Below, one piece after another: positions 42,088-51,016 of a stretch of DNA of 64,000 nt. This DNA comes from Limiplasma sp031549415. GTDB lineage: Bacteria; Bacillota; Clostridia; Christensenellales; Aristaeellaceae. Under the pieces are notes generated by a model that was not told where the DNA came from, made no database searches, and was given only the letters and a program-made list of their open reading frames with translations. The DNA is taken from positions 30,424 through 94,423 of the forward strand of contig JAVBPU010000008.1 in assembly GCA_031549415.1 (NCBI GenBank). Direction: 5' to 3'. Positions within the stretch are counted from its first letter, which is position 1. Each line of letters starts with the position of its first letter. A program made the translations under genes and the position numbers.

Positions 42088-42836
42088 TGGACGCCCGGGA
42101 ACAAGCCGCTCTGGGGCGGATTCATGAAGAGCTGCTGGCGCTGCTCGCAGACGCTGTACGGGTGCTGGAAAAGCACCAGCTTCCCTATTCCTTGATTTGC
42201 GGCACCTTGCTGGGCGCGGTGCGGCACCAGGGCTTTATTCCCTGGGACGACGACGTGGACCTGGTGCTTCCCCGGGCCAGCTACCAGCGCTTTGCGGAGG
42301 TATACCCCACAGAGTGCGGGGAGGGCTTTTCCCTGGATTTGATGGACACCTGGGTTCCCCGGGTGCGCATGACCGGGGGCAGCCGACTGGCCTTTGTGGA
42401 CCTGTTTGTGCTGGACCCCCTGCCGGAAAGCCGCCTGGCCCGCCTTTGCAAGCTCTTCCCCCTGCGCGCCCTCCAAGGCATGCTCAAGGAGGAGACCGAT
42501 TACAGCCGGTTTTCCTTTGCTAAGCGGCTGTTGCTACGGGCCACCGCCCTGCTGGGCCGGCCCTTTTCCAAGGTGGCCAAGCTACGGGCCTACCACTGGC
42601 TGGCCCGCAAAGGAAACCCCGCCAGCCCGTTCATCCACATGGGTAACGGCGCTTTCCATCTGCTGGACATGCCCTTTGCCAGGCATGCCTTTGACCAGCC
42701 CGTTCTGGTCGATTTTGAGGGCCTGCCTGTACGCGTCCCGCAAAACGCCGCCGCCGTGCTGACCCAGCTCTATGGCCCCCAGTATATGACCCCGCCGCCG
42801 GAGGACCAGCGCAGACCGCTTCATCTTACTTTGTAA
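42087..42836 (+). CDS. LicD family phosphotransferase
   Basis: A 249-residue nucleotidyltransferase-fold enzyme with the family signature ICGTLLGAVRHQGFIPWDDD (about 34-53) followed by VDLVLPR, which holds the metal-binding acids. LicD proteins attach phosphocholine, phosphoribitol or similar groups from CDP-activated donors to glycans. The donor here is not known; no CDP-choline genes are in the window. Translationally coupled to the transketolase subunit upstream. Confidence 0.9.
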   Translation: MDAREQAALGRIHEELLALLADAVRVLEKHQLPYSLICGTLLGAVRHQGFIPWDDDVDLVLPRASYQRFAEVYPTECGEGFSLDLMDTWVPRVRMTGGSRLAFVDLFVLDPLPESRLARLCKLFPLRALQGMLKEETDYSRFSFAKRLLLRATALLGRPFSKVAKLRAYHWLARKGNPASPFIHMGNGAFHLLDMPFARHAFDQPVLVDFEGLPVRVPQNAAAVLTQLYGPQYMTPPPEDQRRPLHLTL

Positions 42837-42850
42837 AGAAGGGTTCCATC

Positions 42851-44401
42851 TTGAGCCGCAACACCCGCACCGCCCGCTTTGTGCAAAACACGGTCTCCAC
42901 CGCCGCCTATCAGCTCACCGCCATGCTGATGGGTTTTGTCACGCCCCGGCTGATGATGCTGTTTTACGGGTCCCAGGTCAACGGCCTCATCGTATCGGCC
43001 ACGGAATTTTTGAACTATTTCCGTCTGGTGGAGGCGGGGCTGGCTTCCGCCGCGGTGTTCAGCCTGTACAAGCCCCTGGCCGACCAGGACCAGGACGGGA
43101 TCAACGCCATCGTGTCCGCCGCCCGGCAGTATTACAACATCGCGGGGTATATTTTCGTAGGCGTCACCCTGGCCTTCTCCCTCATCTACCCCCTGTTCAT
43201 CAAGGTGGACACCATGGACAGCCTGTCCGTGATGCTGCTGATTATGGCCATGGGCATTTCCGGCTCCCTGGAGTTTTTCACCCTCAGCCGCTACCGGGTG
43301 CTGCTCACCGCGGACCAGCGGACCTACATGGTCTCCATTGCCTCCATGGCCTCGCTGCTGCTGTCCACCACCGTCATCGTGATCCTCAGCGCCCTGAAGG
43401 TCAACATCATTTTGGTCCGGCTCTGCGCCTCGCTGACCATTGTGCTGCGCTCGGTGATCCTCTCCTCCTACGTCCGCAAGCAATATCCCCAGGTGAATCC
43501 CTTTGCCACGCCCAACAAAGCCGCGCTGTCTCGCCGCTGGGACGCTATGTACCAGCAGTTCACCACGGCTTTCCACCAGGGCGCGGGCGTCATGTTCACC
43601 ACCCTTCTCACCGGGGACACCGCCATGGTCAGCGTATACGGCACCTACCACATGGTGACCCTGGGGCTGTGGGGCATCCTGAAAATGACCACCACGGGCA
43701 TCTACAGCGGTTTTGGCAACCTGCTGGTCAGCGGCCAGGAAAAGAAATTTCAAACCGCCTACCGGGATTTTGAGTATCTGTACCTGGCCCTTACCACCAT
43801 CCTTTTTTCCTGCGCGGCCATTTTGATCATTCCCTTTGTGGTGCTCTACACCGATAAAATCACCGACGCCAACTACTTTGCCCCGGCCATCGGCCTGCTC
43901 ATTGTGCTGGAGGCCGTCACCGACCATGGCAAGATGCCCATGGACTTGATGATCACCGCCAGCGGCAAGTTCCGGGAGACTCGCCACCACTGCACCGCCC
44001 AGGTCCTCACCGCCGTGATTCTGGGCTTTGGGCTGGGGTACCTGGGCCTGCAAATCAGCGTCACCGCCGCGGTGTGTGGGGCGCTCTGCGGCATGATCCT
44101 TTCCAACTTACTGCGCACAGGCCTGCAGCTTTGGTTCGTGCCCAGGCACATCACCCACCTGCCCTGGAAAAAGACCTTCTGGCGCATCGTGCGCATGGTG
44201 CTGACGGTGCTGGTGATCGTGTTGCCCTTCCAAACCGTCCTGCGTCTTAATATCAACGGCTTTTTCAAATGGATCAGCTATGCCGTGCCGCTTCTGATTT
44301 ATTCCGCCGTGATCACCGTAGGCTTCGGTTGGCTTTTTGACCGGGAAAGCCTGCTGTCCCTCTTTGGCCGGGTCAAGTATCTGTTCCAAAAGGTCCGGTA
44401 A
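42851..44401 (+). CDS. Polysaccharide flippase-like membrane protein (MATE/MOP fold)
   Basis: A 516-residue protein with about 12-14 transmembrane helices in the layout of Wzx-type flippases, which move lipid-linked oligosaccharides across the membrane. No sharp motif exists in this family; the call rests on helix pattern, length and operon context. The TTG start at 42851 has AAGAAGGG upstream. It comes 14 bases after licD. Confidence 0.82.
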   Translation: MSRNTRTARFVQNTVSTAAYQLTAMLMGFVTPRLMMLFYGSQVNGLIVSATEFLNYFRLVEAGLASAAVFSLYKPLADQDQDGINAIVSAARQYYNIAGYIFVGVTLAFSLIYPLFIKVDTMDSLSVMLLIMAMGISGSLEFFTLSRYRVLLTADQRTYMVSIASMASLLLSTTVIVILSALKVNIILVRLCASLTIVLRSVILSSYVRKQYPQVNPFATPNKAALSRRWDAMYQQFTTAFHQGAGVMFTTLLTGDTAMVSVYGTYHMVTLGLWGILKMTTTGIYSGFGNLLVSGQEKKFQTAYRDFEYLYLALTTILFSCAAILIIPFVVLYTDKITDANYFAPAIGLLIVLEAVTDHGKMPMDLMITASGKFRETRHHCTAQVLTAVILGFGLGYLGLQISVTAAVCGALCGMILSNLLRTGLQLWFVPRHITHLPWKKTFWRIVRMVLTVLVIVLPFQTVLRLNINGFFKWISYAVPLLIYSAVITVGFGWLFDRESLLSLFGRVKYLFQKVR

Positions 44402-44461
44402 TCCTCTTCTCCTGTAAAAAACTATTTCATCAACCAGTCTATGACGAGAGAAGGAATTCCC

Positions 44462-45646
44462 ATGAGAACCTCCGGCGTGATTGCCCGTGGCATTCTGACC
44501 CCCATCTTCAAAGAAGGCGATGATTTGGTACGCCTGGTCTGCGATAGCGTGCTTAGCGCCTCCCGCGAGGAAGGCTTCCCCCTGCACGACGGCGATATCA
44601 TCGGCGTCACAGAGGCGGTGGTGGGCCGCACCCAGGGGAACTATGCCACCTGCGCCCAGATCGCTACGGACTTGCAGCGGAAGTTTGGCAGCGATTCTCT
44701 GGGGATTGTGTTTCCCATCCTCTCCCGCAACCGCTTTTCGGTGCTTTTGCGGGCCATGGCGGCCTCCACCAAGAAGCTGTATGTACTGCTTTCCTACCCC
44801 AGCGACGAGGTGGGCAATGAGCTCATTTCCCGGGACCTGGCCGACGAGAAGGGCGTGAATCCCTGCTCCGACAGCTTCGACCTGGCTGGCTTTCGCCAGG
44901 TCTTTGGCTACAACACCGTGCACCCCTTTACCGGCATTGATTATATTGAGTATTACCGCAGCTTTGGCGACAATATCGAGCTGCTTTTTTCGGGCGATCC
45001 CCGGTATATCCTGCGCTTTACGCAAAACGTGCTGGTCTGCGACATCCATACCCGCCTGCGCACCCAGCGCCTGCTAAGGGCCGCCATGCCGGAGGCCAAG
45101 GTCCTTCGCATGGACGATATCCTCTGCGCCAGCGTGGAGGGCAGCGGATACAGCGATTACGGCCTGCTGGGCAGCAACAAGGCCACGGAGGACAAGGTCA
45201 AGCTATTCCCCAGGGACACCCATGCCGTGGTGGAGGCCATCCAGGCGGAAATGCAGCAGCGCACCGGCAAGCGCCTGGAAGTGCTGGTCTATGGCGACGG
45301 CGGCTTCAAGGACCCCCAGGGCGGCATCTGGGAATTGGCGGACCCCGTCATCGCCCCGGCCTTTACCAGCGGCCTTTCTGGCACCCCCAACGAGCTAAAA
45401 ATCAAATACGTGGCGGACAACGAGTTCGCGGGCCTCAGCGGGGAGGCGCTCTCCCAGGCCCTTCGGCAGAAAATCCAGCAAAAAGACGCCTCCCTGGTGG
45501 GAAAAATGCAAGGGGAGGGGACCACCCCGCGCCAGATCAGCGATTTGGTGGGTTCTCTCTGCGATTTGGTCAGTGGCAGCGGCGACCGGGGCACCCCGGT
45601 GGTGCTGGTGCAGAACTATTTTAAGAATTACGCCAGCGAGGGCTGA
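44462..45646 (+). CDS. CofE-like (coenzyme F420-0 gamma-glutamyl ligase family) protein
   Basis: A 394-residue protein of the PF01996 family. Visible are GIIARG-like ARGILTPIFKEGDDLVRLVC, then DGDIIGVTEAVVGRTQGNYA (about 42-61) and GDGGFKDPQGGIWELADPVI (about 279-298). F420 ligases add glutamate to F420-0, but many Clostridia with this longer form make no F420, so the substrate here is probably different, perhaps an amino-acid addition to a glycan precursor. The start at 44462 has GAGAAGGAA upstream; 60 bases after the flippase and likely last in the operon. Confidence 0.78.
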   Translation: MRTSGVIARGILTPIFKEGDDLVRLVCDSVLSASREEGFPLHDGDIIGVTEAVVGRTQGNYATCAQIATDLQRKFGSDSLGIVFPILSRNRFSVLLRAMAASTKKLYVLLSYPSDEVGNELISRDLADEKGVNPCSDSFDLAGFRQVFGYNTVHPFTGIDYIEYYRSFGDNIELLFSGDPRYILRFTQNVLVCDIHTRLRTQRLLRAAMPEAKVLRMDDILCASVEGSGYSDYGLLGSNKATEDKVKLFPRDTHAVVEAIQAEMQQRTGKRLEVLVYGDGGFKDPQGGIWELADPVIAPAFTSGLSGTPNELKIKYVADNEFAGLSGEALSQALRQKIQQKDASLVGKMQGEGTTPRQISDLVGSLCDLVSGSGDRGTPVVLVQNYFKNYASEG

Positions 45647-45664
45647 ACGGGGGGACGCTGGGGG

Positions 45665-45752
45665 GACGGGAAAGTACGCCAGGGCTTCGCCCCTGGACCC
45701 CACCAGGGACAAGTCCCTGGACCCTTTTTCCGCCGCATTCCCATGCGGCGGA
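45665..45752. repeat. Chained-hairpin repeat, copy E, ending in a terminator-like hairpin
   Basis: CCAGGGCTTCGCCCCTGG and CCAGGGAC/GTCCCTGG are followed by a 9-bp stem CCGCCGCAT/ATGCGGCGG (45730-45738 with 45743-45751) and ATTATTCTTT. It fills the space between the convergent CofE-like and acetyltransferase genes and may stop transcription. Confidence 0.65.
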
Positions 45753-46298
45753 TTATTCTTTGTCCTTTTGTATGCCTTTTTCATAAAAAGCCCGCTCACG
45801 CCCGTGGGGCATGGGCAAGGTGGCGCAGTACCGGTACCCGGCTTTTGCAAAGCTGTGGATCGAGGGCTGGTTTTCCGGGGCGATGGTGGCGTACAGGGTA
45901 TTGGCTCCCGTGGCCCGGGCGATTTCGTCAAACAGGCGCAGCAAATCGCTGTGAAGCCCTTGCCGCCTAGCCTTGGGGTGGACGATGACATTGCGCACAT
46001 CCAGGCTGTGTTCCACGGGACGGCCCAGCAGGGCTGCATAACAACCCGCAGGCTTTGTATGCCCTGGGTTTAACGTGGCCACGCTCATCAGCCTTCCCCT
46101 GGCCACATGCCCAAAGGCCTCGCCGTGCTGGCAATAATCCTGCATTTCCTCCAGGGTAAAGACCATGAACCAACCGGGGTCCGGCAGCTCTTGCAGCACC
46201 AGGGCCTGCAATGCCATGGCCTCCGGGATCTGCTCCGGGGTCAGTTGGCAAAGCCGGAAATGGCTGCCTGGGCTAGTGGGCTTTTGCTCTTCATTCAT
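45753..46298 (-). CDS. GNAT-family N-acetyltransferase
   Basis: A 181-residue acetyltransferase with the acetyl-CoA loop VRNVIVHPKARRQGLHSDLL (about 103-122) and the later helix PENQPSIHSFAKAGYRY. Substrate unknown. The start at 46298 overlaps the end of rlmD by 8 bases, with GGAAGGGAAAG upstream. Last gene of the aroA-aroC-rlmD operon. Confidence 0.85.
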   Translation of the reverse strand: MNEEQKPTSPGSHFRLCQLTPEQIPEAMALQALVLQELPDPGWFMVFTLEEMQDYCQHGEAFGHVARGRLMSVATLNPGHTKPAGCYAALLGRPVEHSLDVRNVIVHPKARRQGLHSDLLRLFDEIARATGANTLYATIAPENQPSIHSFAKAGYRYCATLPMPHGRERAFYEKGIQKDKE

Positions 46299-47679
46299 CA
46301 TCTTTCCCTTCCGGCTGCAAGCCTTCCCAAGCCAGCAGGCACACGTTTTCCACCCCGCCTGCATAACAAAACAAGTCCACGGGCTGGCATCCGGCAAACC
46401 GGTACCCCCCCTGCACCAACAGCGCGATATCCCTGGCCTGGGTGGGCACATGGCAACTGACGTACACCACCCGGCTGGGCTTAGCCGCCAGCACCGCTTC
46501 AATCACAGCGCCTTCCACGCCCTTGCGGGGCGGGTCCAGCACCACCACATCTGGCCGTAGCCCCTCCGCCACCAGCCGGGGCAGCTTTTCCTCCACCGCG
46601 CCCGCAAAAAACTCCGCGTTGGTGATCCGGTTGCGCTCGGCGTTGCGCCGGGCGCTGTCCACCGCTTGCGGTACAATTTCAATCCCGATCACCTGCTTGG
46701 CTTGCCGGGCCATGCACAGGGCAATGGTGCCCGCCCCGGCATAGGCATCCACCACCACATCCTCCGGGGCCAGCCCCGCAAAGTCCACCGCGCAACCGTA
46801 CAGCTTTTCGGTCTGGTCCGGGTTCACCTGAAAAAAGGAGAGGGGCGAGATCTCAAAATCCAGGCCCAATAAATTCTCCACCAGGGCCTCCTGGCCAAAA
46901 AGCTTCTGGCAAGTCTTTCCCAAAATCACATTGTTGCGGGCAGCGTTGACGCTCACATGCAAGGCGCAAAACCCCGGCACCTGCCGGGTCAGCTCCGCCA
47001 CCAGCCAGGGCGTCTCTGGCAGCTTCCCGCTGGTGGCCACCAGCAGCACCATCAGGCCGCCGCCACGGGCCATGCGCACCACCACATGGCGCAGCAGCCC
47101 TTGATGGGTTTCCTCGTTATAGGGCTGCACCCGGGCCTGCCGCATCCAGCTCTTCACCGTGGCGATCACCGGGGCAACGCCCTCCATGGCCACCGGGCAG
47201 TCCGCAATGGGCACGATGCGATGGCTCCGGCGACGGTAAAAGCCAAGCTCCGGCACGTCCGCCGTGCCCCCCACGGGCAAAGAGGTTTTGTTGCGGCACC
47301 GCAGAGGGTTCTCCGCCCCCAGCACAGGAGGCACATCCGCTTCCGTCAGCGCCAACCCGGCAATGCGGGTCAGGCAGTCCAGCACGTTCTGCCGCTTGGC
47401 TGTTAGCGTGGCCTGGTAGCGCATGTGTTGGCAGCTGCAGCCCCCGCACTGATCATACACAGGGCAAACCGGGTCCTGTCGGTCCGGGGACCTCGTCAGC
47501 AGGGTTTTCAGCTTGGCAAAGGCATACCGGGGCATCACCTTCAGCACCTGGGCTTCCAGCTGCTCCCCCGGCAAGGCCCCTTCCACGAACACCGTTTGCC
47601 CTTCCCGCTCACAAATTCCTTCCATCTCCGCGCCCAGGCGCAGACAGGTCAGGGACAGAACTTCATTTTTCACCATCAT
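46291..47679 (-). CDS. rlmD: 23S rRNA (uracil-C5)-methyltransferase, RlmD/TrmA family
   Basis: SAM-dependent RNA m5U methyltransferase of 462 residues. It has an N-terminal TRAM domain, the iron-sulfur cysteine cluster CPVYDQCGGCSCQH (about 72-85), a Rossmann SAM site VVDAYAGAGTIALCMARQAK (about 309-328), and DPPRKG (about 388). The catalytic cysteine lies in VSCHVPTQARD, where most relatives have VSCNP. Specificity among RlmD, RlmC and TrmFO-like targets cannot be set from sequence. Start and stop overlap with aroC as ATGATG. Confidence 0.9.
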   Translation of the reverse strand: MMVKNEVLSLTCLRLGAEMEGICEREGQTVFVEGALPGEQLEAQVLKVMPRYAFAKLKTLLTRSPDRQDPVCPVYDQCGGCSCQHMRYQATLTAKRQNVLDCLTRIAGLALTEADVPPVLGAENPLRCRNKTSLPVGGTADVPELGFYRRRSHRIVPIADCPVAMEGVAPVIATVKSWMRQARVQPYNEETHQGLLRHVVVRMARGGGLMVLLVATSGKLPETPWLVAELTRQVPGFCALHVSVNAARNNVILGKTCQKLFGQEALVENLLGLDFEISPLSFFQVNPDQTEKLYGCAVDFAGLAPEDVVVDAYAGAGTIALCMARQAKQVIGIEIVPQAVDSARRNAERNRITNAEFFAGAVEEKLPRLVAEGLRPDVVVLDPPRKGVEGAVIEAVLAAKPSRVVYVSCHVPTQARDIALLVQGGYRFAGCQPVDLFCYAGGVENVCLLAWEGLQPEGKDDE

Positions 47680-48788
47680 GGGGCATCCTCCGCCAGGGGC
47701 TGGCTGCCATGGCGCCGCAGCCACATTTCGCACAGGGCGATGGCCAGGGCGCTCTCCACCACAGGCACCGCGCGGATGACCACACAAGGATCATGCCGCC
47801 CTTTCACCTGCAGAGTTTCCGGCTGGCCGCTTCCCAGGGACACCGTTTGCTGGGGCAGGGAGATGGACGCGGTGGGCCTGAAGGCCACCCGGGCCACCAC
47901 CGGCATGCCCGTGGTGAGTCCCCCCAACAGCCCCCCCGCTTGGTTCCTGGTGGTCCGCAGGGTCTCTCCTGCCGGGACGTAGGGGTCATTATACTGGCTG
48001 CCTTTCAGCGCCGCCGCCTCCATCCCCGCGCCAAACTCCACCGCTTTCACTGCAGGGATGGAAAAAAACTCCGCTGCCGCCACGGCTTCCACACCGTCAA
48101 AAAAAGGCTCCCCCAGGCCCACGGGCACGCCCAGGGCCACCACCTCCACCAGTCCCCCCAGGGAATCCCCTTGCTGCTTGGCCGCAAGCACCGCCTGTCC
48201 CATGGCTACCCCGGCTTCCGGGACCAGCGTAGGAATCTCCCGTTTTTGGGCGGCCCGCAGAGCCGCCTCCTCTGGGGCGCAGGGGTCCACAGCCGCGTCC
48301 CGCGCCGGACCGATGGCCAGCACATGGGCATAAACCTGCATACCCAGTCTGCCCAGCAGTTGCAGCGCCACGCCTCCGGCGGCGGCATAGGGCAAGGTGA
48401 GCCTGCCGCTGTGGTGGCCGCTGCCCCGCAAATCATCAAAGCCTGCACTCTTCACCAGGGCCGGGTAATCCGCATGGCCCGGGCGGGGGCGGTCCGGCAA
48501 AAAATCATAGTCACCGCTATGGGTGTCGGCGTTATCAAACAACAATGTCAGCGGATACCCGGTGGTGCGGCCCTGATGGAGACCGGAAATCACCTTGGGG
48601 GCATCGCTTTCCCTGCGGCCTGTGGCTAGCTGGCTGCCCCCTGCCGCCCGCCGCTGCAAAAAGGCATGTAGCGCCTCCAGGTCCAGGGCCAACCCCGCTG
48701 GCAGCCCGTCCAGGGTGACGCCTACCATGGGGCCGTGGCTTTCCCCAAAAAGCTGGATAGACAGGGCTTTCCCTGTGCGGCTGCTCAC
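47676..48788 (-). CDS. aroC: Chorismate synthase
   Basis: Last step of the shikimate pathway: converts EPSP to chorismate with reduced FMN. The 370-residue product has FGESHGPMVGVTLDGLPAG (about 14-32), RRESDAPKVISGLHQGRTTG (about 58-77), RPRPGHADY, SGRLTLPYAAAGGVA (about 126-140) and GRHDPCVVIRAVPVVE near the end. GTG start overlapping the aroA stop by 4 bases, so strongly coupled. Confidence 0.97.
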   Translation of the reverse strand: MSSRTGKALSIQLFGESHGPMVGVTLDGLPAGLALDLEALHAFLQRRAAGGSQLATGRRESDAPKVISGLHQGRTTGYPLTLLFDNADTHSGDYDFLPDRPRPGHADYPALVKSAGFDDLRGSGHHSGRLTLPYAAAGGVALQLLGRLGMQVYAHVLAIGPARDAAVDPCAPEEAALRAAQKREIPTLVPEAGVAMGQAVLAAKQQGDSLGGLVEVVALGVPVGLGEPFFDGVEAVAAAEFFSIPAVKAVEFGAGMEAAALKGSQYNDPYVPAGETLRTTRNQAGGLLGGLTTGMPVVARVAFRPTASISLPQQTVSLGSGQPETLQVKGRHDPCVVIRAVPVVESALAIALCEMWLRRHGSQPLAEDAP

Positions 48789-50122
48789 AATACCATCCCT
48801 CCCAAGGCCTGATAGGTCTCCAGAAATCCTGGCCAGGATTTATCCAGGGCTTCCACGCCGTGGACGGTGATGGGACCGTCCGCGATCAGCGCCGCGATGG
48901 CCAGCAGCATCACCATGCGGTGATCCCCCCTGGCGTCGGCGGTGAAGCCGCCCCTTACTGGCACGGGGCCTTGCACCGTCAGCACGTCCTGGTCCTGGGA
49001 CACCTGGGCGGACACCCCCATTTGGGCCAGCAGTTCCACCGTGGCCTGCAGCCGGTCCGTTTCCTTCACTTGCAGCCTTTTCACCCCGGACAGGCGGCTC
49101 TGTCCATGGGCCTGGGTACAGGTCAGGGCCAAGATGGGGGCCAGGTCCGGAATGTCCGTGCAGTCTGCTACCAAGGGCATTAGCCCCGCCCGGGAGGGGC
49201 AGGCCACATACATTTCTTCCCGGTCCCCAAAGACGGAAAGCCCCATTTGGCGCAGCAGGGAAAGCACCCTAGCGTCCCCCTGCAAAGTGGGTTCCCCTGT
49301 GTTGTCTTCTCGCAAATTCTGCACCACCACGCCGCTGCCCAGGGCGTTGGCGCAAAACAGCACCGCCCCCTGGGACCAATCCCCGCTAATGTGCACGTCC
49401 CCAGGGTTTTTTCGCCCCGCTGGGGGCAAAACAAAAATCCCTTCCGGCCCCTCTTGAAAAGGAGCCCCAAAGCGCTTCATCAGCGCCAGAGTCATGTCCA
49501 AATAGGGGCGGCTCACCAAGGGCGGCGTTACGGTGAGGGCGCTGGGCGCTCTCCTGCCGTCCTCACCGGTGGCATGGGCCAGGGCGATCAGCAAGCCGGA
49601 GGCAAACTGGCTGGACAGGGAACCGTCCACCTGGTAAGCCCCGGCATGCATCTTCCCCTGCAACTCCACGCAGGCAGGCTGCCCTTTCTGGCCGGGTGTG
49701 GCCTGTAATGTGACGCCCGCCTGGGCCGCCAGGGGCAACAGTGCATCCAAGGGCCGCGCAAACAGCCCCGCCTCCATGGTGATGCGCACCGCCTGCCCCC
49801 GCACCCAAAAAACCGGAATCAGCATCCGCAGGGCCGCCGCGCAGGCGTGGACATGGAAGGTAACGGATGGGCCGCCGGGCGCGGCAGCCGGCGCCGGGTC
49901 CACCCGCAGCACATCCCCCTCTTGCCGCACCTGTGCCCCCAGGGCGGTGATGCCTGCCATCATGGCCTGTACATCCTCACAAAGAGGGGGGGGGAACCCA
50001 TGCAGCAAACAAGGCCCCTGGCCCAATGCCGCCAACAGCAGGGCCCGGTGTGCTTCACTTTTGGCTGGGGGAACCAGCGCGGTACCATGCAAACGGCCCG
50101 GCTGAAAGGTGCGGCAGATCAT
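48785..50122 (-). CDS. aroA: 3-phosphoshikimate 1-carboxyvinyltransferase (EPSP synthase)
   Basis: Transfers enolpyruvyl from PEP to shikimate 3-phosphate. The 445-residue product has the PEP-site PPAKSEAHRALLLAAL (about 18-33), VDGSLSSQFASGLLIALA (about 164-181), SGDWSQGAVLFCANALG (about 250-266), and LQVKETDRLQATV (about 347-359) with the catalytic Glu and Lys. The start at 50122 has CAGGAGGG upstream; an earlier Met at 50152 is less likely. First gene of the aroA-aroC-rlmD-GNAT operon. Confidence 0.96.
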   Translation of the reverse strand: MICRTFQPGRLHGTALVPPAKSEAHRALLLAALGQGPCLLHGFPPPLCEDVQAMMAGITALGAQVRQEGDVLRVDPAPAAAPGGPSVTFHVHACAAALRMLIPVFWVRGQAVRITMEAGLFARPLDALLPLAAQAGVTLQATPGQKGQPACVELQGKMHAGAYQVDGSLSSQFASGLLIALAHATGEDGRRAPSALTVTPPLVSRPYLDMTLALMKRFGAPFQEGPEGIFVLPPAGRKNPGDVHISGDWSQGAVLFCANALGSGVVVQNLREDNTGEPTLQGDARVLSLLRQMGLSVFGDREEMYVACPSRAGLMPLVADCTDIPDLAPILALTCTQAHGQSRLSGVKRLQVKETDRLQATVELLAQMGVSAQVSQDQDVLTVQGPVPVRGGFTADARGDHRMVMLLAIAALIADGPITVHGVEALDKSWPGFLETYQALGGMVL

Positions 50123-50173
50123 TGGGGTGCCCTCCTGCATGATGGATGCCACTAAATATAGTGTATAACCAAA

Positions 50174-50201
50174 ATTATAGCATATATATATTGAAATACA
50201 A
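50174..50201 (-). promoter_or_regulatory. Promoter of the aro operon
   Basis: On the minus strand TTGTAT (50196-50201), a 16-base very AT-rich spacer and TATAAT (50174-50179). Confidence 0.65.
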
Positions 50202-50223
50202 CGGGCGGCGTCTTCGCCGCCCG
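50202..50223 (-). terminator. Hairpin separating the 102-residue protein gene from the aro promoter
   Basis: Perfect 9-bp stem CGGGCGGCG/CGCCGCCCG (50202-50210 with 50215-50223). On the minus strand it is followed by TTGTATTTC, a modest U-tract that coincides with the aro -35 box. Confidence 0.6.
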
Positions 50224-50317
50224 ACTTTAACTATAACAATTCATTGACAATTTGATCAAGTTTTTGACATTCTTTTCTAGCGGCGCAGAGGCTTTTTCCC
50301 TTGCGTCCCCGCGCCCG

Positions 50318-50626
50318 CTACACATCCTCCAACGGATTTCGTTTCCGTGAGGGCTTTTCCGCGTCCTCCGGGAAAATATAGCTGATCTCCATCCGGTCAA
50401 AAGCCACGTGATCTACAAAATGCTCCGGCAGAAAACGGGTAAAAGAGTAGGCCTCCCAGTCCGCCTGATGGCGGGGCAGCCACAGGGGCTGGCTGATATC
50501 CAGCTGCGGCAGCGCCTGCCGGAGAGCCTCCTGGGGAGCGTCCCGGTGGCAGGGCTGCATAAAATCTCGGATGCATTTGTTCCACTTCATCAGGCGTATC
50601 CACAGCCTGCCTGTTTCTTCCGGCAT
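50318..50626 (-). CDS. Conserved small protein of unknown function
   Basis: A 102-residue soluble protein of a type common in Clostridia. Features are RLWIRLMKWNKCIRDFMQP at the N terminus, then LDISQPLWLPRHQADWEAYS, TRFLPEHFVDHVAFDRMEIS, and a basic tail. No enzyme motif is recognised. The start at 50626 is set by GGAGGC 8 bases upstream. Four bases separate it from the Dabb gene upstream, so both come from one transcript. Confidence 0.72.
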   Translation of the reverse strand: MPEETGRLWIRLMKWNKCIRDFMQPCHRDAPQEALRQALPQLDISQPLWLPRHQADWEAYSFTRFLPEHFVDHVAFDRMEISYIFPEDAEKPSRKRNPLEDV

Positions 50627-50630
50627 CGTT

Positions 50631-50927
50631 CTACGCCTCCGGCACTTCAAAATCCGCGCTGGCACTGCGCTCCATCACCGCGTGCATGTGGGCCTGCACC
50701 GGCAAATGCACAGGGTGAGTGCGGTAATTGTCCAAAGCTTCCCGGCTCTCAAACAGGGTGGAAAGGCACAGATCGCAGCTGCGGGCGCTGCCCATTTGGT
50801 CCGGGCTGGCCACGATGCTGATGAGCCCCGGGATTTTTCCCCGCATGGAGTTGAGCTTCTCCGCCGTCTCTTGCAACAGCGCCTCATTTTTATCCTTCAG
50901 CCAGTAGAGCACAATGTGGTGATACAT
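50631..50927 (-). CDS. Dabb-family (stress-responsive alpha/beta barrel) protein
   Basis: A 98-residue ferredoxin-like-fold protein. It opens MYHHIVLYWLKD, with LNSMRGKIPGLISI (about 26-39) and LDNYRTHPVHLPVQAHM (about 66-82) typical of Dabb domains. These dimerise into an alpha/beta barrel; some are stress-induced and some are degradative enzymes. The function here is unknown. AAAGGAGG precedes the ATG at 50927. Confidence 0.85.
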   Translation of the reverse strand: MYHHIVLYWLKDKNEALLQETAEKLNSMRGKIPGLISIVASPDQMGSARSCDLCLSTLFESREALDNYRTHPVHLPVQAHMHAVMERSASADFEVPEA

Positions 50928-51016
50928 TCTTTTCCTCCTTTTATGGGTCTCATTGGTGGGCGGTCCCCATTTATACAAGCCAGCCCTTTATGGCTGCCCG
51001 CTTTGCCCGAAAACAT

